The notes beneath the pieces were generated by a model, which searched no databases, had not been told where the DNA came from, and saw only the letters and a program-made list of their open reading frames with translations. A program made the translations under genes and the position numbers. Below, one piece after another: positions 1 through 8,651 of a DNA stretch of 64,000 nt (position 1 is its first letter; each line of letters begins with the position of its first letter). Source of the DNA: Chelativorans sp. J32 (GTDB taxonomy: Bacteria > Pseudomonadota > Alphaproteobacteria > Rhizobiales > Rhizobiaceae); assembly GCF_000518985.1 (NCBI RefSeq), contig NZ_JAEQ01000007.1, forward strand, positions 62,001-126,000. The letters run 5' to 3'.

Positions 1-107
1 CGCTTGTCGTCCAGATGAAGCGGGATGAGGAGGAGGCGAAGGCGCTGCTCTCAGGTGTCCGGCCGTTTTCCGAGCTGGATCTCAGCATTGCGTTTGAGGG
101 GAAGTAA
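1..107 (+). CDS. ribF: C-terminal end of bifunctional riboflavin kinase/FAD synthetase (partial)
   Basis: Only the last 34 codons are inside the window; the frame is open from base 3 and ends at TAA 105-107. The visible residues read LVVQMKRDEEEAKALLSG and then RPFSELDLSIAFEGK. This resembles the end of the RibF riboflavin-kinase domain, where an xQMxxDEExAxxLL helix closes the protein. RibF makes FMN and FAD from riboflavin. The position just upstream of ileS also fits, because ribF-ileS is a widespread pairing in proteobacteria. The assignment rests on a short tail plus context, so it is good but not certain. Confidence 0.7.
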   Translation, partial: LVVQMKRDEEEAKALLSGVRPFSELDLSIAFEGK

Positions 108-404
108 AGCGCAATAGAAGATCGTCCGTGTTTCTCCTCACCGGCGGTTTCAGCGAAATTCGCTCGCTATTCACTATTCACCATTGACCTCTTTATTCCC
201 AGGTCCGTCTCGGCTAAAAGCCCACACCATGAAGACGAGCGCCGGTTTCACGCCGTTTGCCATACGAATTATTGGCCCGGCTTTCCGCGCGGCCTGAGGG
301 TCGCCGGAAGGTCCGGGTTTTCTGCGCTCGGCTGAGCGCCATATCCGTCACTTCAGATGGTCATCGGCGAGGCCAAAGGGTCCTCGCATTCTTACGGCGA
401 TACA
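108..404. other. Intergenic region ribF-ileS, no gene seen
   Basis: This 297-base gap holds no convincing gene. Small open frames here run into ileS in the wrong frame. A TTGACC hexamer at about 184-189 could be a -35 element, but no good -10 stands 17 bases downstream. I looked for a T-box or other tRNA-sensing leader ahead of ileS and saw none. The ileS promoter probably lies here, but I cannot place it. Confidence 0.4.
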
Positions 405-3362
405 ATGAGCGAAACCACCGAAAAGCTGGATTATTCCAAGACCCTCTATCTGCCGCAGACGGATTTTCCGATGCGTGCCGGGCTGCCGCAGAAGGAGCCG
501 GAGATCGTCGCCCGCTGGGAAGATATGGATCTCTACAGGCTTTTGCGCGAGGAAGCGAAGGGTCGCCCCCTCTTCGTGCTGCATGACGGTCCTCCTTACG
601 CCAATGGGCATATCCATATCGGCCACGCCCTCAACAAGGTTCTGAAGGATGTCATCACCCGCTCGTTCCAGATGCGGGGCTATGACTCGAACTATGTTCC
701 GGGTTGGGACTGCCACGGCCTGCCGATCGAATGGAAGATCGAGGAGCAGTATCGCGCCAAGGGCAAGAACAAGGACGAGGTGCCGATCAACGAATTCCGA
801 CAGGAATGCCGGGAATTCGCCACGCACTGGATCAAGGTACAGACCGAGGAGTTCCAGCGGCTCGGCGTGGTCGGCGATTTCAAGAACCCTTACACGACCA
901 TGGCCTATCATGCCGAGGCCCGCATAGCCGGCGAGCTTCTGAAATTCGCCATGTCCGGCCAGCTCTACCGCGGTTCGAAGCCGGTGATGTGGAGCGTGGT
1001 GGAGCGCACGGCGCTTGCTGAAGCCGAAGTCGAGTACCACGATTACGAGAGCGATACCGTCTGGGTAAAGTTTCCGGTGGTGGAGGGCGCTTCGGATCTG
1101 GTTGGGGCCTCCGTGGTCATCTGGACAACCACCCCGTGGACGCTGCCCGGTAACCGCGCGATCTCCTATTCTCCACGCGTCTCCTACGGTCTCTACCAGG
1201 TCACTTCAGCCGAGAACGATTTCGGCCCGCGTCCGGGTGAAAAGATGATCTTTGCTGATGCTTTGGCCGAGGAAGCTTTCGCCAAGGCGAAGCTTCAGTT
1301 CAAGCGCCTGCGGGATGTTGCGGCAGACGAACTTGCTTCCATGCTCTGCTCCCATCCTCTGGAGGGTCTCAACGGCGGCTACAATTTCCCCGTCCCGCTG
1401 CTGCCCGGCGAGCACGTCACTGATGACGCCGGTACCGGTTTCGTCCACACGGCGCCCGGCCATGGCCGGGAGGACTTTGACGTCTGGATGGACAATGCCC
1501 GGGCTCTCGAGGCACGCGGCATCGACACCGCGATCCCCTTCACGGTGGACGATGCCGGCTTCTTCACCAAGGACACGCCCGGTTTCGGCCCGGACCGCGA
1601 GGGCGGGGCCGCACGCGTCATCGACGATTCCGGCAAGAAAGGCGACGCAAACAAAGCCGTCATCGAGGCGCTGATCGCGAAGGACATGCTCTTTGCGCGG
1701 GGAAGGCTGAAGCACCAGTATCCGCATTCCTGGCGTTCGAAGAAGCCGGTGATCTTCCGCAACACGCCGCAATGGTTCGTCTATATGGACAAGGACCTGG
1801 GCGATGGCACGACACTTCGCAGCCGTGCCCTGAAGGCGATCGATGAAACGCGCTTCGTGCCGGCGGCTGGCCAGACCCGGCTGCGCTCGATGATCGAGGA
1901 ACGGCCAGACTGGGTGTTGTCGCGCCAGCGCGCCTGGGGCGTGCCGATCGCCGTCTTCGTCGACGAGAACGGCGAGGTGCTGAAGGACGAGGCGGTCAAT
2001 GCGCGCATCATGGAGGCCTTCGAGAAGGAGGGCGCGGATGCATGGTTCGCCGAAGGCGCAAAGGAGCGCTTTCTGGCCGGCCGCAACGACATGGAGCGCT
2101 GGACGCAGGTACGCGACATCCTCGACGTGTGGTTCGATTCGGGCTCCACGCATGTCTTCACGCTGGAGGATCGGCCGGACCTGAAATGGCCGGCGGATGT
2201 CTATCTGGAAGGCTCCGACCAGCACCGCGGCTGGTTCCATTCCTCGCTGCTCGAGTCCTGCGGCACGCGCGGTCGCGCGCCCTACAATGCCGTCATCACC
2301 CATGGCTTCACCATGGATGAGGAAGGCCGCAAGATGTCGAAGTCGCTGGGCAACACGGTGGTGCCCCAGGACGTCATGGCGAAATCGGGTGCCGACATCC
2401 TACGGCTATGGGTGGTGACGACCGACTACTGGGAAGACCAGCGGCTCGGGCAGAACATCCTGCAGACGAATATCGACGCCTACCGCAAGCTCAGGAACAC
2501 GATCCGCTGGATGCTCGGCACGCTCGCCCATGACGATGGCGAGGTGGTGCCTCTCACCAAGATGCCCGAGCTTGAGCGGCTGATGCTGCATCGATTGTTC
2601 GAGCTCGACCAGATCGTGCGCAAGGGTTACGACAATTTCGATTTCAAGCGTGTCACCCGTGCCTTGCTCGACTTCATGGTCGTGGAGCTTTCCGCCTTCT
2701 ATTTCGACGTGCGGAAGGATGTGCTCTACTGCGATGCGCCGTCGAGCGTCCGCCGCAAGGCCGCCCTTCAGGTCGTCCGTCAGCTCTTCGACTGCCTGGT
2801 GACGTGGCTTGCCCCCATGCTGCCCTTCACCACAGAGGAAGCCTGGCTGGAACGCTATCCTGATGCGAAGTCTGTGCATCTGGCACAGTTTCCGGATGTT
2901 CCCAGCGCTTGGCATGACGAAGCGCTGGCCGAGAAATGGCGCAAGATCCGCCAGGTGCGGCGCGTCGTCACCGGCGCGCTGGAGATCGAGCGCAGGGAGA
3001 AGACCATCGGCTCATCCCTTGAAGCTGCGCCTATCGTGTTCCTGGGCAGCGAGCTTGCCGGCCTGTTCGACGGGCTCGATGCAGACGAGATCTTCATCAC
3101 TTCCGGTGCGGCGGTGAAAAGCGCGGATGCTGGATCCGCACTCGACCATGCCGAGGTCAAGGATCTTTCGGCCCTTTTCACCGATGAGGCCGTGGGGTCC
3201 CAGGTCGCCGTGAAATTCCGCCGGGCGGAGGAGCTTGGCTTGCGCAAATGTGCTCGTTCCTGGCGCTATACGGATGATGTGGGTTCCGATTCGGAATACC
3301 CGGATGTCTCGGCCCGCGATGCCGCTGCTTTGCGCGAGTTGAAGACTCTTGGGCGCATTTAA
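405..3362 (+). CDS. ileS: Isoleucyl-tRNA synthetase
   Basis: Charges tRNA-Ile with isoleucine in the cytoplasm; class Ia synthetase, 985 residues. The HIGH signature is at residues 71-74 (in [10 protein letters not shown]) and the KMSKS loop at 643-647. Between them lies the long CP1 editing insertion that hydrolyses Val-tRNA-Ile, followed by the helical anticodon-binding domain. I start at ATG 405 ([19 protein letters not shown]), which matches the usual N-terminus; an in-frame GTG or ATG further upstream adds unrelated residues. The C-terminal zinc-finger region is degenerate. [13 protein letters not shown] keeps the first cysteine, but the second is serine and no second CxxC pair follows. 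Downstream is a terminator-like hairpin at 3379-3412. Mupirocin-type resistance forms are not suggested. Confidence 0.97.
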   Translation: MSETTEKLDYSKTLYLPQTDFPMRAGLPQKEPEIVARWEDMDLYRLLREEAKGRPLFVLHDGPPYANGHIHIGHALNKVLKDVITRSFQMRGYDSNYVPGWDCHGLPIEWKIEEQYRAKGKNKDEVPINEFRQECREFATHWIKVQTEEFQRLGVVGDFKNPYTTMAYHAEARIAGELLKFAMSGQLYRGSKPVMWSVVERTALAEAEVEYHDYESDTVWVKFPVVEGASDLVGASVVIWTTTPWTLPGNRAISYSPRVSYGLYQVTSAENDFGPRPGEKMIFADALAEEAFAKAKLQFKRLRDVAADELASMLCSHPLEGLNGGYNFPVPLLPGEHVTDDAGTGFVHTAPGHGREDFDVWMDNARALEARGIDTAIPFTVDDAGFFTKDTPGFGPDREGGAARVIDDSGKKGDANKAVIEALIAKDMLFARGRLKHQYPHSWRSKKPVIFRNTPQWFVYMDKDLGDGTTLRSRALKAIDETRFVPAAGQTRLRSMIEERPDWVLSRQRAWGVPIAVFVDENGEVLKDEAVNARIMEAFEKEGADAWFAEGAKERFLAGRNDMERWTQVRDILDVWFDSGSTHVFTLEDRPDLKWPADVYLEGSDQHRGWFHSSLLESCGTRGRAPYNAVITHGFTMDEEGRKMSKSLGNTVVPQDVMAKSGADILRLWVVTTDYWEDQRLGQNILQTNIDAYRKLRNTIRWMLGTLAHDDGEVVPLTKMPELERLMLHRLFELDQIVRKGYDNFDFKRVTRALLDFMVVELSAFYFDVRKDVLYCDAPSSVRRKAALQVVRQLFDCLVTWLAPMLPFTTEEAWLERYPDAKSVHLAQFPDVPSAWHDEALAEKWRKIRQVRRVVTGALEIERREKTIGSSLEAAPIVFLGSELAGLFDGLDADEIFITSGAAVKSADAGSALDHAEVKDLSALFTDEAVGSQVAVKFRRAEELGLRKCARSWRYTDDVGSDSEYPDVSARDAAALRELKTLGRI

Positions 3363-3378
3363 CGGGCGGCGTTGCGTC

Positions 3379-3412
3379 AACCCTGGCCGTCCGCTAAAAG
3401 GCGGCCAAGGTT
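3379..3412 (+). terminator. Hairpin after ileS
   Basis: AACCCTGGCCG (3379-3389) pairs with CGGCCAAGGTT (3402-3412) with one mismatch and a 12-base loop. It lies 17 bases after the ileS stop. No U-tract follows, so it may act as an mRNA-end stabiliser or a weak terminator. Confidence 0.45.
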
Positions 3413-3494
3413 AACGCGCCATTATCTCGTCCGATTTTCCGGCGAAGAGGCGGGGAATGAGGGGCGGCAACAAGCGTGCCGAGGAGAGTTGACG

Positions 3495-4178
3495 TTGAAG
3501 CATCTTGATCAAGCGGCACGCCGCCCAGAACGAAGAGCAGTCTACAGGTTTGCCTCGGCGGCCACGGCGATATCCGCAATCGTGCTTTCCGGTTGTGCCG
3601 GCCCGACCTATGGGACGGGCAAGCCTGCCGACCAGCAGCTTCTGCAAGACGTGACCGGAATTCTTTCGGTCGGTCCCAAGGACAAAGAGGCGATCAATTA
3701 CAACCCGCGTCCGGGAATCGTGAAGCCGCCCTCCACCACGATTCTTCCGCCGCCGCAGGAAAGCGTCGCTGCGAACAATCCGAATTGGCCGGAATCGCCG
3801 GAACAGCGCTTGGCACGCATCCGTGCTGAGGCGACCGCCAACCAGGACAATCCCTTCTATCGCTCGAACGTCATCCGCGATGTGAGCCCCAGCGGGGATG
3901 GCCCACGTCTACGGGATGATCTCACCGAGGGCGATAGGGTCAGGCCGGCGATATTGTCCCCCGGCGGCCAGCGCGCACAGCGCCAGGCGTTCCAGGAGCG
4001 CCGGCAGATCAGCCAGCAGGGCAGCCCGACGACGCGCCGGTATTTGAGCGAGCCGCCGACTGAATACCGTCAGCCTGCTGCGACAGCGCCGGCCGGGGAT
4101 CTCGGTGTGGAGGAATACAAGAAGGAGCGCGCCGCCAAACGCGGTGAGGGCAGCCTGCGCCGGCTCTGGCCCTGGTAA
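3495..4178 (+). CDS. Conserved lipoprotein of unknown function
   Basis: A 227-residue protein with a lipoprotein signal. A basic N-terminus (HLDQAARRPERRAVYRF) is followed by a hydrophobic stretch and the lipobox LSGC, so Cys at about residue 35 should be lipidated. The mature part is polar, rich in Pro, Gln and Arg, and has no domain I recognise; the C-terminus ends SLRRLWPW. I choose the TTG at 3495 because GAGGAG (3481-3486) stands 8 bases upstream. An in-frame start 123 bases earlier would bury the signal peptide. Lipoproteins of this kind sit after ileS in related genomes. An envelope role, perhaps near the outer-membrane assembly machinery, is only a guess. Confidence 0.75.
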   Translation: MKHLDQAARRPERRAVYRFASAATAISAIVLSGCAGPTYGTGKPADQQLLQDVTGILSVGPKDKEAINYNPRPGIVKPPSTTILPPPQESVAANNPNWPESPEQRLARIRAEATANQDNPFYRSNVIRDVSPSGDGPRLRDDLTEGDRVRPAILSPGGQRAQRQAFQERRQISQQGSPTTRRYLSEPPTEYRQPAATAPAGDLGVEEYKKERAAKRGEGSLRRLWPW

Positions 4179-4205
4179 TGATGCTCCTGCGGACCAGCTG
4201 AAGGC

Positions 4206-4637
4206 CTAGTCCCGCCTCTCCGCGAAAAATGCCTTAAGCAGGGCCGCTGCCTCGCGCTCGCCGAGGCCCTCGTAGAGTTCCGGCGCGTGATGGCAGGTGG
4301 GCTGTGCGAAGAAGCGCCCGCCATGGATCACCCCGCCGCCCTTTGGATCGCTTGCGCCGAAATAGAGCCGGCGGATGCGCGCAAAGGAAATGGCCCCGGC
4401 GCACATCGCGCAGGGCTCCAGGGTTACATAGAGGTCGGCGCCGATAAGGCGTTCCGCCCCTTCCGTCTGGCAGGCGGCGCGGATGGCAAGCATCTCGGCA
4501 TGGGCGGTGGGGTCATTGAGCTCGCGCGTGCGGTTTCCGGCACTTGCCACGATTCTTCCGTCCCGCACCACCACCGCCCCCACCGGCACCTCGCCGCGCG
4601 CGGCGGCGCGCTGCGCCTCCTGGAGGGCTGCATCCAT
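4206..4637 (-). CDS. tadA: tRNA-specific adenosine deaminase
   Basis: Deaminates adenosine 34 of tRNA-Arg(ACG) to inosine, an essential wobble modification. The sequence has both zinc-binding cytidine-deaminase motifs: HAEM (His ligand plus catalytic Glu) and PCAMC. The TadA landmarks ARGEVPVGAVVV, GNRTRELNDPTAHAE and FFAQPTCHHAPELYEGL are also present. Starting at ATG 4637 gives 143 residues. Homologues usually have 5-10 more residues before the first helix. A TTG at 4673 (EEQQPKAYASFMDAAL) would supply these, and a GTG at 4730 is also in frame; none has a clear ribosome binding site. The gene converges with the lipoprotein gene and is divergent from the pseudouridine synthase. Confidence 0.93.
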   Translation of the reverse strand: MDAALQEAQRAAARGEVPVGAVVVRDGRIVASAGNRTRELNDPTAHAEMLAIRAACQTEGAERLIGADLYVTLEPCAMCAGAISFARIRRLYFGASDPKGGGVIHGGRFFAQPTCHHAPELYEGLGEREAAALLKAFFAERRD

Positions 4638-4761
4638 GAAGCTCGCGTAAGCTTTTGGTTGTTGCTCTTCCAATCTTTTTGCTCGCAACGCAGATGACGA
4701 ATTGATACCTAGGGCGAAACGCGCTCGCACCCGCTCGCGCTTCCGCTCTAAATAATTTGCC

Positions 4762-4804
4762 GCATTTTACGACGCCGGGTGATTTCACTCGGCCGCAAAA
4801 ATGC
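4762..4804. repeat. Palindromic intergenic element
   Basis: Nested inverted repeats. The inner stem is GCCGGGTGA (4774-4782) and TCACTCGGC (4785-4793) with a TT loop and a single G:U-type mismatch. The outer arms are GCATTTT (4762-4768) and AAAATGC (4798-4804). It lies between divergent tadA and the pseudouridine synthase gene. It looks like the short palindromic units scattered in rhizobial genomes. Confidence 0.5.
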
Positions 4805-4833
4805 TCTAGCCCGCCTGAGAGGCAGAGGCCATC

Positions 4834-6492
4834 ATGAAGAACAACAGAAAAGACAAAACTGAAAGACCGGCCGCGCCGCAGAGGAAACCGACCGACAAGC
4901 CCGCTGCCAAGGGCGGCGCCCGCGAACCGGGTGGGAAGACACCCAAGGCGGAAGCGTTCAAGGGCGAGCGCATTGCCAAGCGCCTGGCGCGCGTTGGGGT
5001 CGCGTCCCGGCGCGACGCGGAGACGATGATCGAGGCGGGCCAGGTGAAGGTGAACGGACGCGTTTTGACGTCGCCCGCGTTCAATGTAGGTCCTTCCGAC
5101 CGAATCGAGGTGAACGGGGAACCCCTTCCCGTTGCCGAGCGGACACGGCTTTTCCTTTTCCACAAGCCAGCCGGTCTCGTGACCACCACACGCGATCCAG
5201 AGGGTCGCAAGACGATCTTCGACACATTGCCGGAGGGCTTGCCTCGGCTGATCACCATTGGCCGCCTGGACATCAACACCGAAGGGCTGCTGCTGCTGAC
5301 CAATGACGGCGGACTCGCGCGCGTGCTGGAACTGCCATCTACAGGCTGGCTGAGGCGTTACCGGGTGCGCGTGCACGGCAAGGTTGATCCTAAGGCTCTG
5401 GCGGAGCTGGAGCAGGGGATCGCCGTCGACGGTATATTCTACGGCGCAATCACGGCCACTCTCGATCGGCAGCAGGGCAGCAATGCGTGGCTGACTCTCG
5501 GACTTCGCGAGGGCAAGAACCGGGAGGTTAGGAATGTCCTCGGCGCGCTGGGGCTCGACGTTACGCGTCTGATCCGCATCTCCTACGGACCGTTCCAGCT
5601 CGCCGATCTGCCCGAGGGCGCCGTTCAGGAGGTGAAAGGCCGTACGCTGCGCGATCAGCTCGGTGAACGCCTGATCGAGCAGGCAGGCGCCAATTTCGAG
5701 GCGCCGATCGCCAAGCCTTTTGCGAACAAACCGGTGCGTGGCGATCGGAAGAGGCCCGATGAGGACACGCCGAGGATCAGCAAGGGGGAGGATTCGGGCA
5801 AGGAAAGAAAGCCGGCGGCCCGCAGGAAATCGCCAGAGGAGAAACGTGAGGAGGCTCGCGACAGGCTGCAGACGAAGCGGCCCGAGCGTTTCGAGCGAAA
5901 GGACGCGGCTGCTCGCAAACCGCAGCGAGATCGTCCAACGCGGTTTTCCGGCGACGCGCGACCGGAGAGACCCGAGCGCGAGCGTCCCCCGCGCGGGCCA
6001 CGCCCGGAGCGTTTCGAGGGAAAGAGTGAGGCCGTTCGCGAAGGCAAGCGAGATCGTCCAACGCGGTTTTCCGGCGACGCGCGACCGGAGAGACCCGAGC
6101 GCGAGCGTCCCCCGCGCGGGCCACGCCCGGAGCGTTTCGAGGGAAAGAGTGAGGCCGTTCGCGAAGGCGAGCGAGATCGGCCGACACGGTTTTCCAAGGA
6201 TGCGCGGCCTGAAAGAGCCGAGCGCGAGCGTCCCTCAGGCGGCTCCAAGCCGCGGCGGTCGGCGGACGCTTCCATCGAGCGACGCTCTCGCTCATCCAAT
6301 GTCTGGATGGCGCCCGGCGCGCGCCCGGTGGGCAAAAAACGGGCCGAGGAAGCCATAGAAGAGGGTGCAAGGAAGAAGCCAAGGGCCGGCCGGTCAGAAG
6401 CGGGCGACAATGCCAAGGGCGGGCGCCCGCAGGGGAAGGGGCGTGCCGGTGACAGGCCCGCCAAGCCCGGCAAAGGGCGCCGGGAACGCTGA
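4834..6492 (+). CDS. RsuA/RluB-family rRNA pseudouridine synthase with long repetitive basic tail
   Basis: Isomerises a specific uridine in rRNA to pseudouridine; 552 residues. Residues 1-40 are a Lys/Pro-rich leader and 43-100 an S4 RNA-binding domain (RIAKRLARVGVASRRDAE). Residues 105-275 are the synthase core with the motif GRLDINTEGLLLLTNDG, where Asp146 is the predicted catalytic residue. RluB is the closest match among the subfamilies, but RluE/F-type specificity cannot be excluded. From about residue 290 to the end the protein is Arg/Glu/Pro-rich low complexity. It includes a 41-residue unit (RPERFEGKSEAVREG... RDRPTRFSGDARPERPE...) repeated nearly identically. The family core normally ends near 250-300 residues, so the tail almost doubles the length and probably adds RNA or ribosome contacts. 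Confidence 0.92.
   Translation: MKNNRKDKTERPAAPQRKPTDKPAAKGGAREPGGKTPKAEAFKGERIAKRLARVGVASRRDAETMIEAGQVKVNGRVLTSPAFNVGPSDRIEVNGEPLPVAERTRLFLFHKPAGLVTTTRDPEGRKTIFDTLPEGLPRLITIGRLDINTEGLLLLTNDGGLARVLELPSTGWLRRYRVRVHGKVDPKALAELEQGIAVDGIFYGAITATLDRQQGSNAWLTLGLREGKNREVRNVLGALGLDVTRLIRISYGPFQLADLPEGAVQEVKGRTLRDQLGERLIEQAGANFEAPIAKPFANKPVRGDRKRPDEDTPRISKGEDSGKERKPAARRKSPEEKREEARDRLQTKRPERFERKDAAARKPQRDRPTRFSGDARPERPERERPPRGPRPERFEGKSEAVREGKRDRPTRFSGDARPERPERERPPRGPRPERFEGKSEAVREGERDRPTRFSKDARPERAERERPSGGSKPRRSADASIERRSRSSNVWMAPGARPVGKKRAEEAIEEGARKKPRAGRSEAGDNAKGGRPQGKGRAGDRPAKPGKGRRER
5925..6250 (+). repeat. 123-bp in-frame tandem repeat in the pseudouridine synthase tail
   Basis: The sequence GCGAGATCG recurs at 5925, 6048 and 6171, an exact period of 123 bases (41 codons). 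Copies 1 and 2 (5925-6047 and 6048-6170) are almost identical through much of their length. Copy 3 is diverged and partial. The period is a multiple of three, so copy-number change keeps the frame. Confidence 0.9.
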
Positions 6493-6533
6493 GCACCGCA
6501 TGCGCAGGCTAGCTCCCGTTTATCTGCGATTCA

Positions 6534-6568
6534 TCTCCTCACCCACCGCTTCGGGGAAGGTGAGGAGA
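6534..6568 (+). terminator. Hairpin after pseudouridine synthase gene
   Basis: TCTCCTCACC (6534-6543) pairs perfectly with GGTGAGGAGA (6559-6568) around a 15-base loop, 41 bases after the stop codon. No U-run follows. It could be a terminator or one of the short interspersed palindromes of this genome. Confidence 0.45.
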
Positions 6569-6639
6569 GGGTGCTGGGCCATATGGCCGTTCCTCCCCCT
6601 CGGGGCTCCCCAGACACGTGATATGCGGGGGGCGGCTTG

Positions 6640-7200
6640 ATGCGCGTCGTCGGCGGCAATTTGAGCGGGCGGCGTCTCGCTTCACCAAAAAGTGATGCGA
6701 TTCGCCCGACCACGGATCGAGCCCGCGAGTCTCTGTTCAACATCCTCAAACATTCCTATCCGGGTGCCGTCGAAGGCGCACGCGTGCTTGATCTGTTTTC
6801 CGGCAGCGGGGCGCTCGGCATAGAGGCCGTTTCGCGCGGGGCGAGTTATTGCCTGTTCGTGGAGGAGGCGGCGGGGGCCCGTGCATTGATCCGTGAAAAC
6901 GTCGAAAGCCTTGGTTTGCAAGGACGGACGCGAATCTTCCGGCGCGATGCGACTCATCTTGGCCCCATCGGCACGATGCAGCCGTTCAATCTTGTCTTCG
7001 CCGATCCGCCCTATGGGCGCGGTCTCGGTGAAAAGGCAGTCGCCTCTGCTCTTGTCGGCGGCTGGCTCACCGCTGACGCGCTTATTGTCGTGGAGGAAGC
7101 GGCGGCGACGCCGTTCAAACCGCCGGAAGGCGTGGTCATCCACGAGATGCGGACCTATTCTTCAAGCACGCTCGCTTTTTGTGGACTCGTCAGAGTTTAG
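6640..7200 (+). CDS. rsmD: 16S rRNA (guanine966-N2)-methyltransferase
   Basis: Methylates G966 of 16S rRNA within the assembled 30S subunit using S-adenosylmethionine. The 186 residues show the RsmD pattern from the start: MRVVGGNLSGRRL, then RPTTDRARESLFNIL. The SAM-binding loop LDLFSGSGALGIEAVSRGA and the catalytic motif DPPY (in VFADPPYGRG) follow. I start at ATG 6640 rather than the TTG immediately upstream. The GGGGGGCGG just before it can serve as ribosome binding site. It follows the pseudouridine synthase, so two rRNA modification genes are neighbours here. Confidence 0.95.
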   Translation: MRVVGGNLSGRRLASPKSDAIRPTTDRARESLFNILKHSYPGAVEGARVLDLFSGSGALGIEAVSRGASYCLFVEEAAGARALIRENVESLGLQGRTRIFRRDATHLGPIGTMQPFNLVFADPPYGRGLGEKAVASALVGGWLTADALIVVEEAAATPFKPPEGVVIHEMRTYSSSTLAFCGLVRV

Positions 7201-7289
7201 CCACATCAGGCGTGGTACATCTCGCGCACCGCGAGACGGCCGGCGCATCGGGCCGGGCCGGTCTTATTGAGGCTGAATAGGGTATTTGG

Positions 7290-8651
7290 ATGAGATTTTT
7301 ATCCTTTCTCGCCGCGCTCCTGATTATGGCAGCGGCAACTCTTCCCCAGGCTTCCGCGCAAAGCCCTTCCGGAGCGTTCGAAGCCGATACGTTCATTCTC
7401 GAAAACGGACTTCAGGTCGTGGTCATCCCACAAAGGCGCGTGCCGGTGGTGACCCACATCCTGTTCTACAAGGCAGGGGGCGCGGACGAGGAGCCGGGCC
7501 AGTCCGGGATCGCTCATTTTTTCGAGCACCTGATGTTCAAGGCCACGAAGACGCATGAGGCCGGCACGTTCGAAGCGGCCGTCAAAGCGGTGGGTGGCAA
7601 CCAGAACGCCTTCACGACCAACGATTTCACCGCCTATTTCGAGCAGGTTCCGCCGTCGGCTCTCGGCGAGATGATGGCTTTCGAAGCCGATCGCATGAGA
7701 AACCTCGTCCTGAGCGACGAAGCGATCGAGACGGAACGGCGTGTCGTGATGGAAGAGCGCCTAATGCGGGTGGATAATGATCCGTCCGGTATCTTGCAGG
7801 AAGCGATTGGCGCCGCGCTGTTCCACAACCATCCATACGGCACGCCGGTTATCGGTTGGATGCACGAGATCGAGCACTTGACGAAGGAACAGCTTCAGAC
7901 CTTCTACGACGAGTATTACCGGCCCAACAATGCGGTACTGGTCGTGGCGGGCGACGTAGATGTGGAAACCGTCCGGAAGCTTGCCGAAGAGACCTACGGC
8001 AAGTTGGAACGCGGTCCCGACCTGCCGCCTCGCATCCGTCCGATGGAGCCCGAGCCGAAGGTCGAGCAGGCCCAAATCCTGCGCGACCCGCGCGTAACGC
8101 TACCCTCCTTTTCGCGAAACTGGTTCGGCCCGGCGCCCTTCGGCCAGAACCGCGATGACGCGGATGCGCTGGTGCTCCTTGCCACCATTTTGGGAGGCGG
8201 CGAGCGCAGCAGGCTCTACCAGGAACTGGTGGTGAAGAAGCAGATCGCCTCGTCGGCCGGCGCCTGGACTTCCATGAACTTCCGCGACTATTCGCGGATT
8301 GGCGTCTACGCCTCGCCTATCGATCCCGACAAGCTGCGCGAGGTGCAGCAGGCCGTCGATCAGGAACTGGAGAAGATGGCGTCCGAGAACGTGTCCGACC
8401 ATGAACTTGAGACCGCCAAGAAGGTGCTGGCCAGCCAGCTTCTCCTCTCCTGGGAGAGGCAGATGTCGCGGGCGCTTGAAGTGGGAACGACGCTGATGGT
8501 GGGCGGAACGCTCGATGATGTCGCCTCGATCCGGGAGCGGATCGACGCCGTTACGGCGGACCGGATTCGGGACGTGGCTCAGCGCTATCTCACGATTCGG
8601 CGCAGCGTAGCGGGCTACCTCTTGCCCGTAGGTGCGGAGGACCCGGCATGA
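7290..8651 (+). CDS. Secreted M16 family zinc peptidase, catalytic member
   Basis: A 453-residue insulinase/mitochondrial-processing-peptidase-type protease. A Sec signal peptide (hydrophobic LSFLAALLIMAAAT, cleavage after ASA) sends it to the periplasm. The inverted zinc motif HxxEH is intact as H76-F-F-E79-H80, with the downstream acidic stretch that supplies the third ligand. Residues 40-200 form the first M16 domain and 205-390 the second (M16_C). The gene overlaps the next M16 gene by 4 bases (ATGA), which implies coupled translation and probably a heterodimer. Substrates of these paired bacterial M16 proteins are not settled. Confidence 0.92.
   Translation: MRFLSFLAALLIMAAATLPQASAQSPSGAFEADTFILENGLQVVVIPQRRVPVVTHILFYKAGGADEEPGQSGIAHFFEHLMFKATKTHEAGTFEAAVKAVGGNQNAFTTNDFTAYFEQVPPSALGEMMAFEADRMRNLVLSDEAIETERRVVMEERLMRVDNDPSGILQEAIGAALFHNHPYGTPVIGWMHEIEHLTKEQLQTFYDEYYRPNNAVLVVAGDVDVETVRKLAEETYGKLERGPDLPPRIRPMEPEPKVEQAQILRDPRVTLPSFSRNWFGPAPFGQNRDDADALVLLATILGGGERSRLYQELVVKKQIASSAGAWTSMNFRDYSRIGVYASPIDPDKLREVQQAVDQELEKMASENVSDHELETAKKVLASQLLLSWERQMSRALEVGTTLMVGGTLDDVASIRERIDAVTADRIRDVAQRYLTIRRSVAGYLLPVGAEDPA

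Noticed and set aside
108-404. T-box or tRNA-responsive leader before ileS
   Set aside because: No T-box sequence or specifier stem visible, and such leaders are not typical of alphaproteobacteria.
257-586. 109-codon frame upstream of and overlapping ileS
   Set aside because: Overlaps the conserved ileS N-terminus in another frame; Arg-rich, no ribosome binding site.
1206-2303. 365-codon open frame on the - strand
   Set aside because: Antisense to ileS; composition is typical of a shadow frame.
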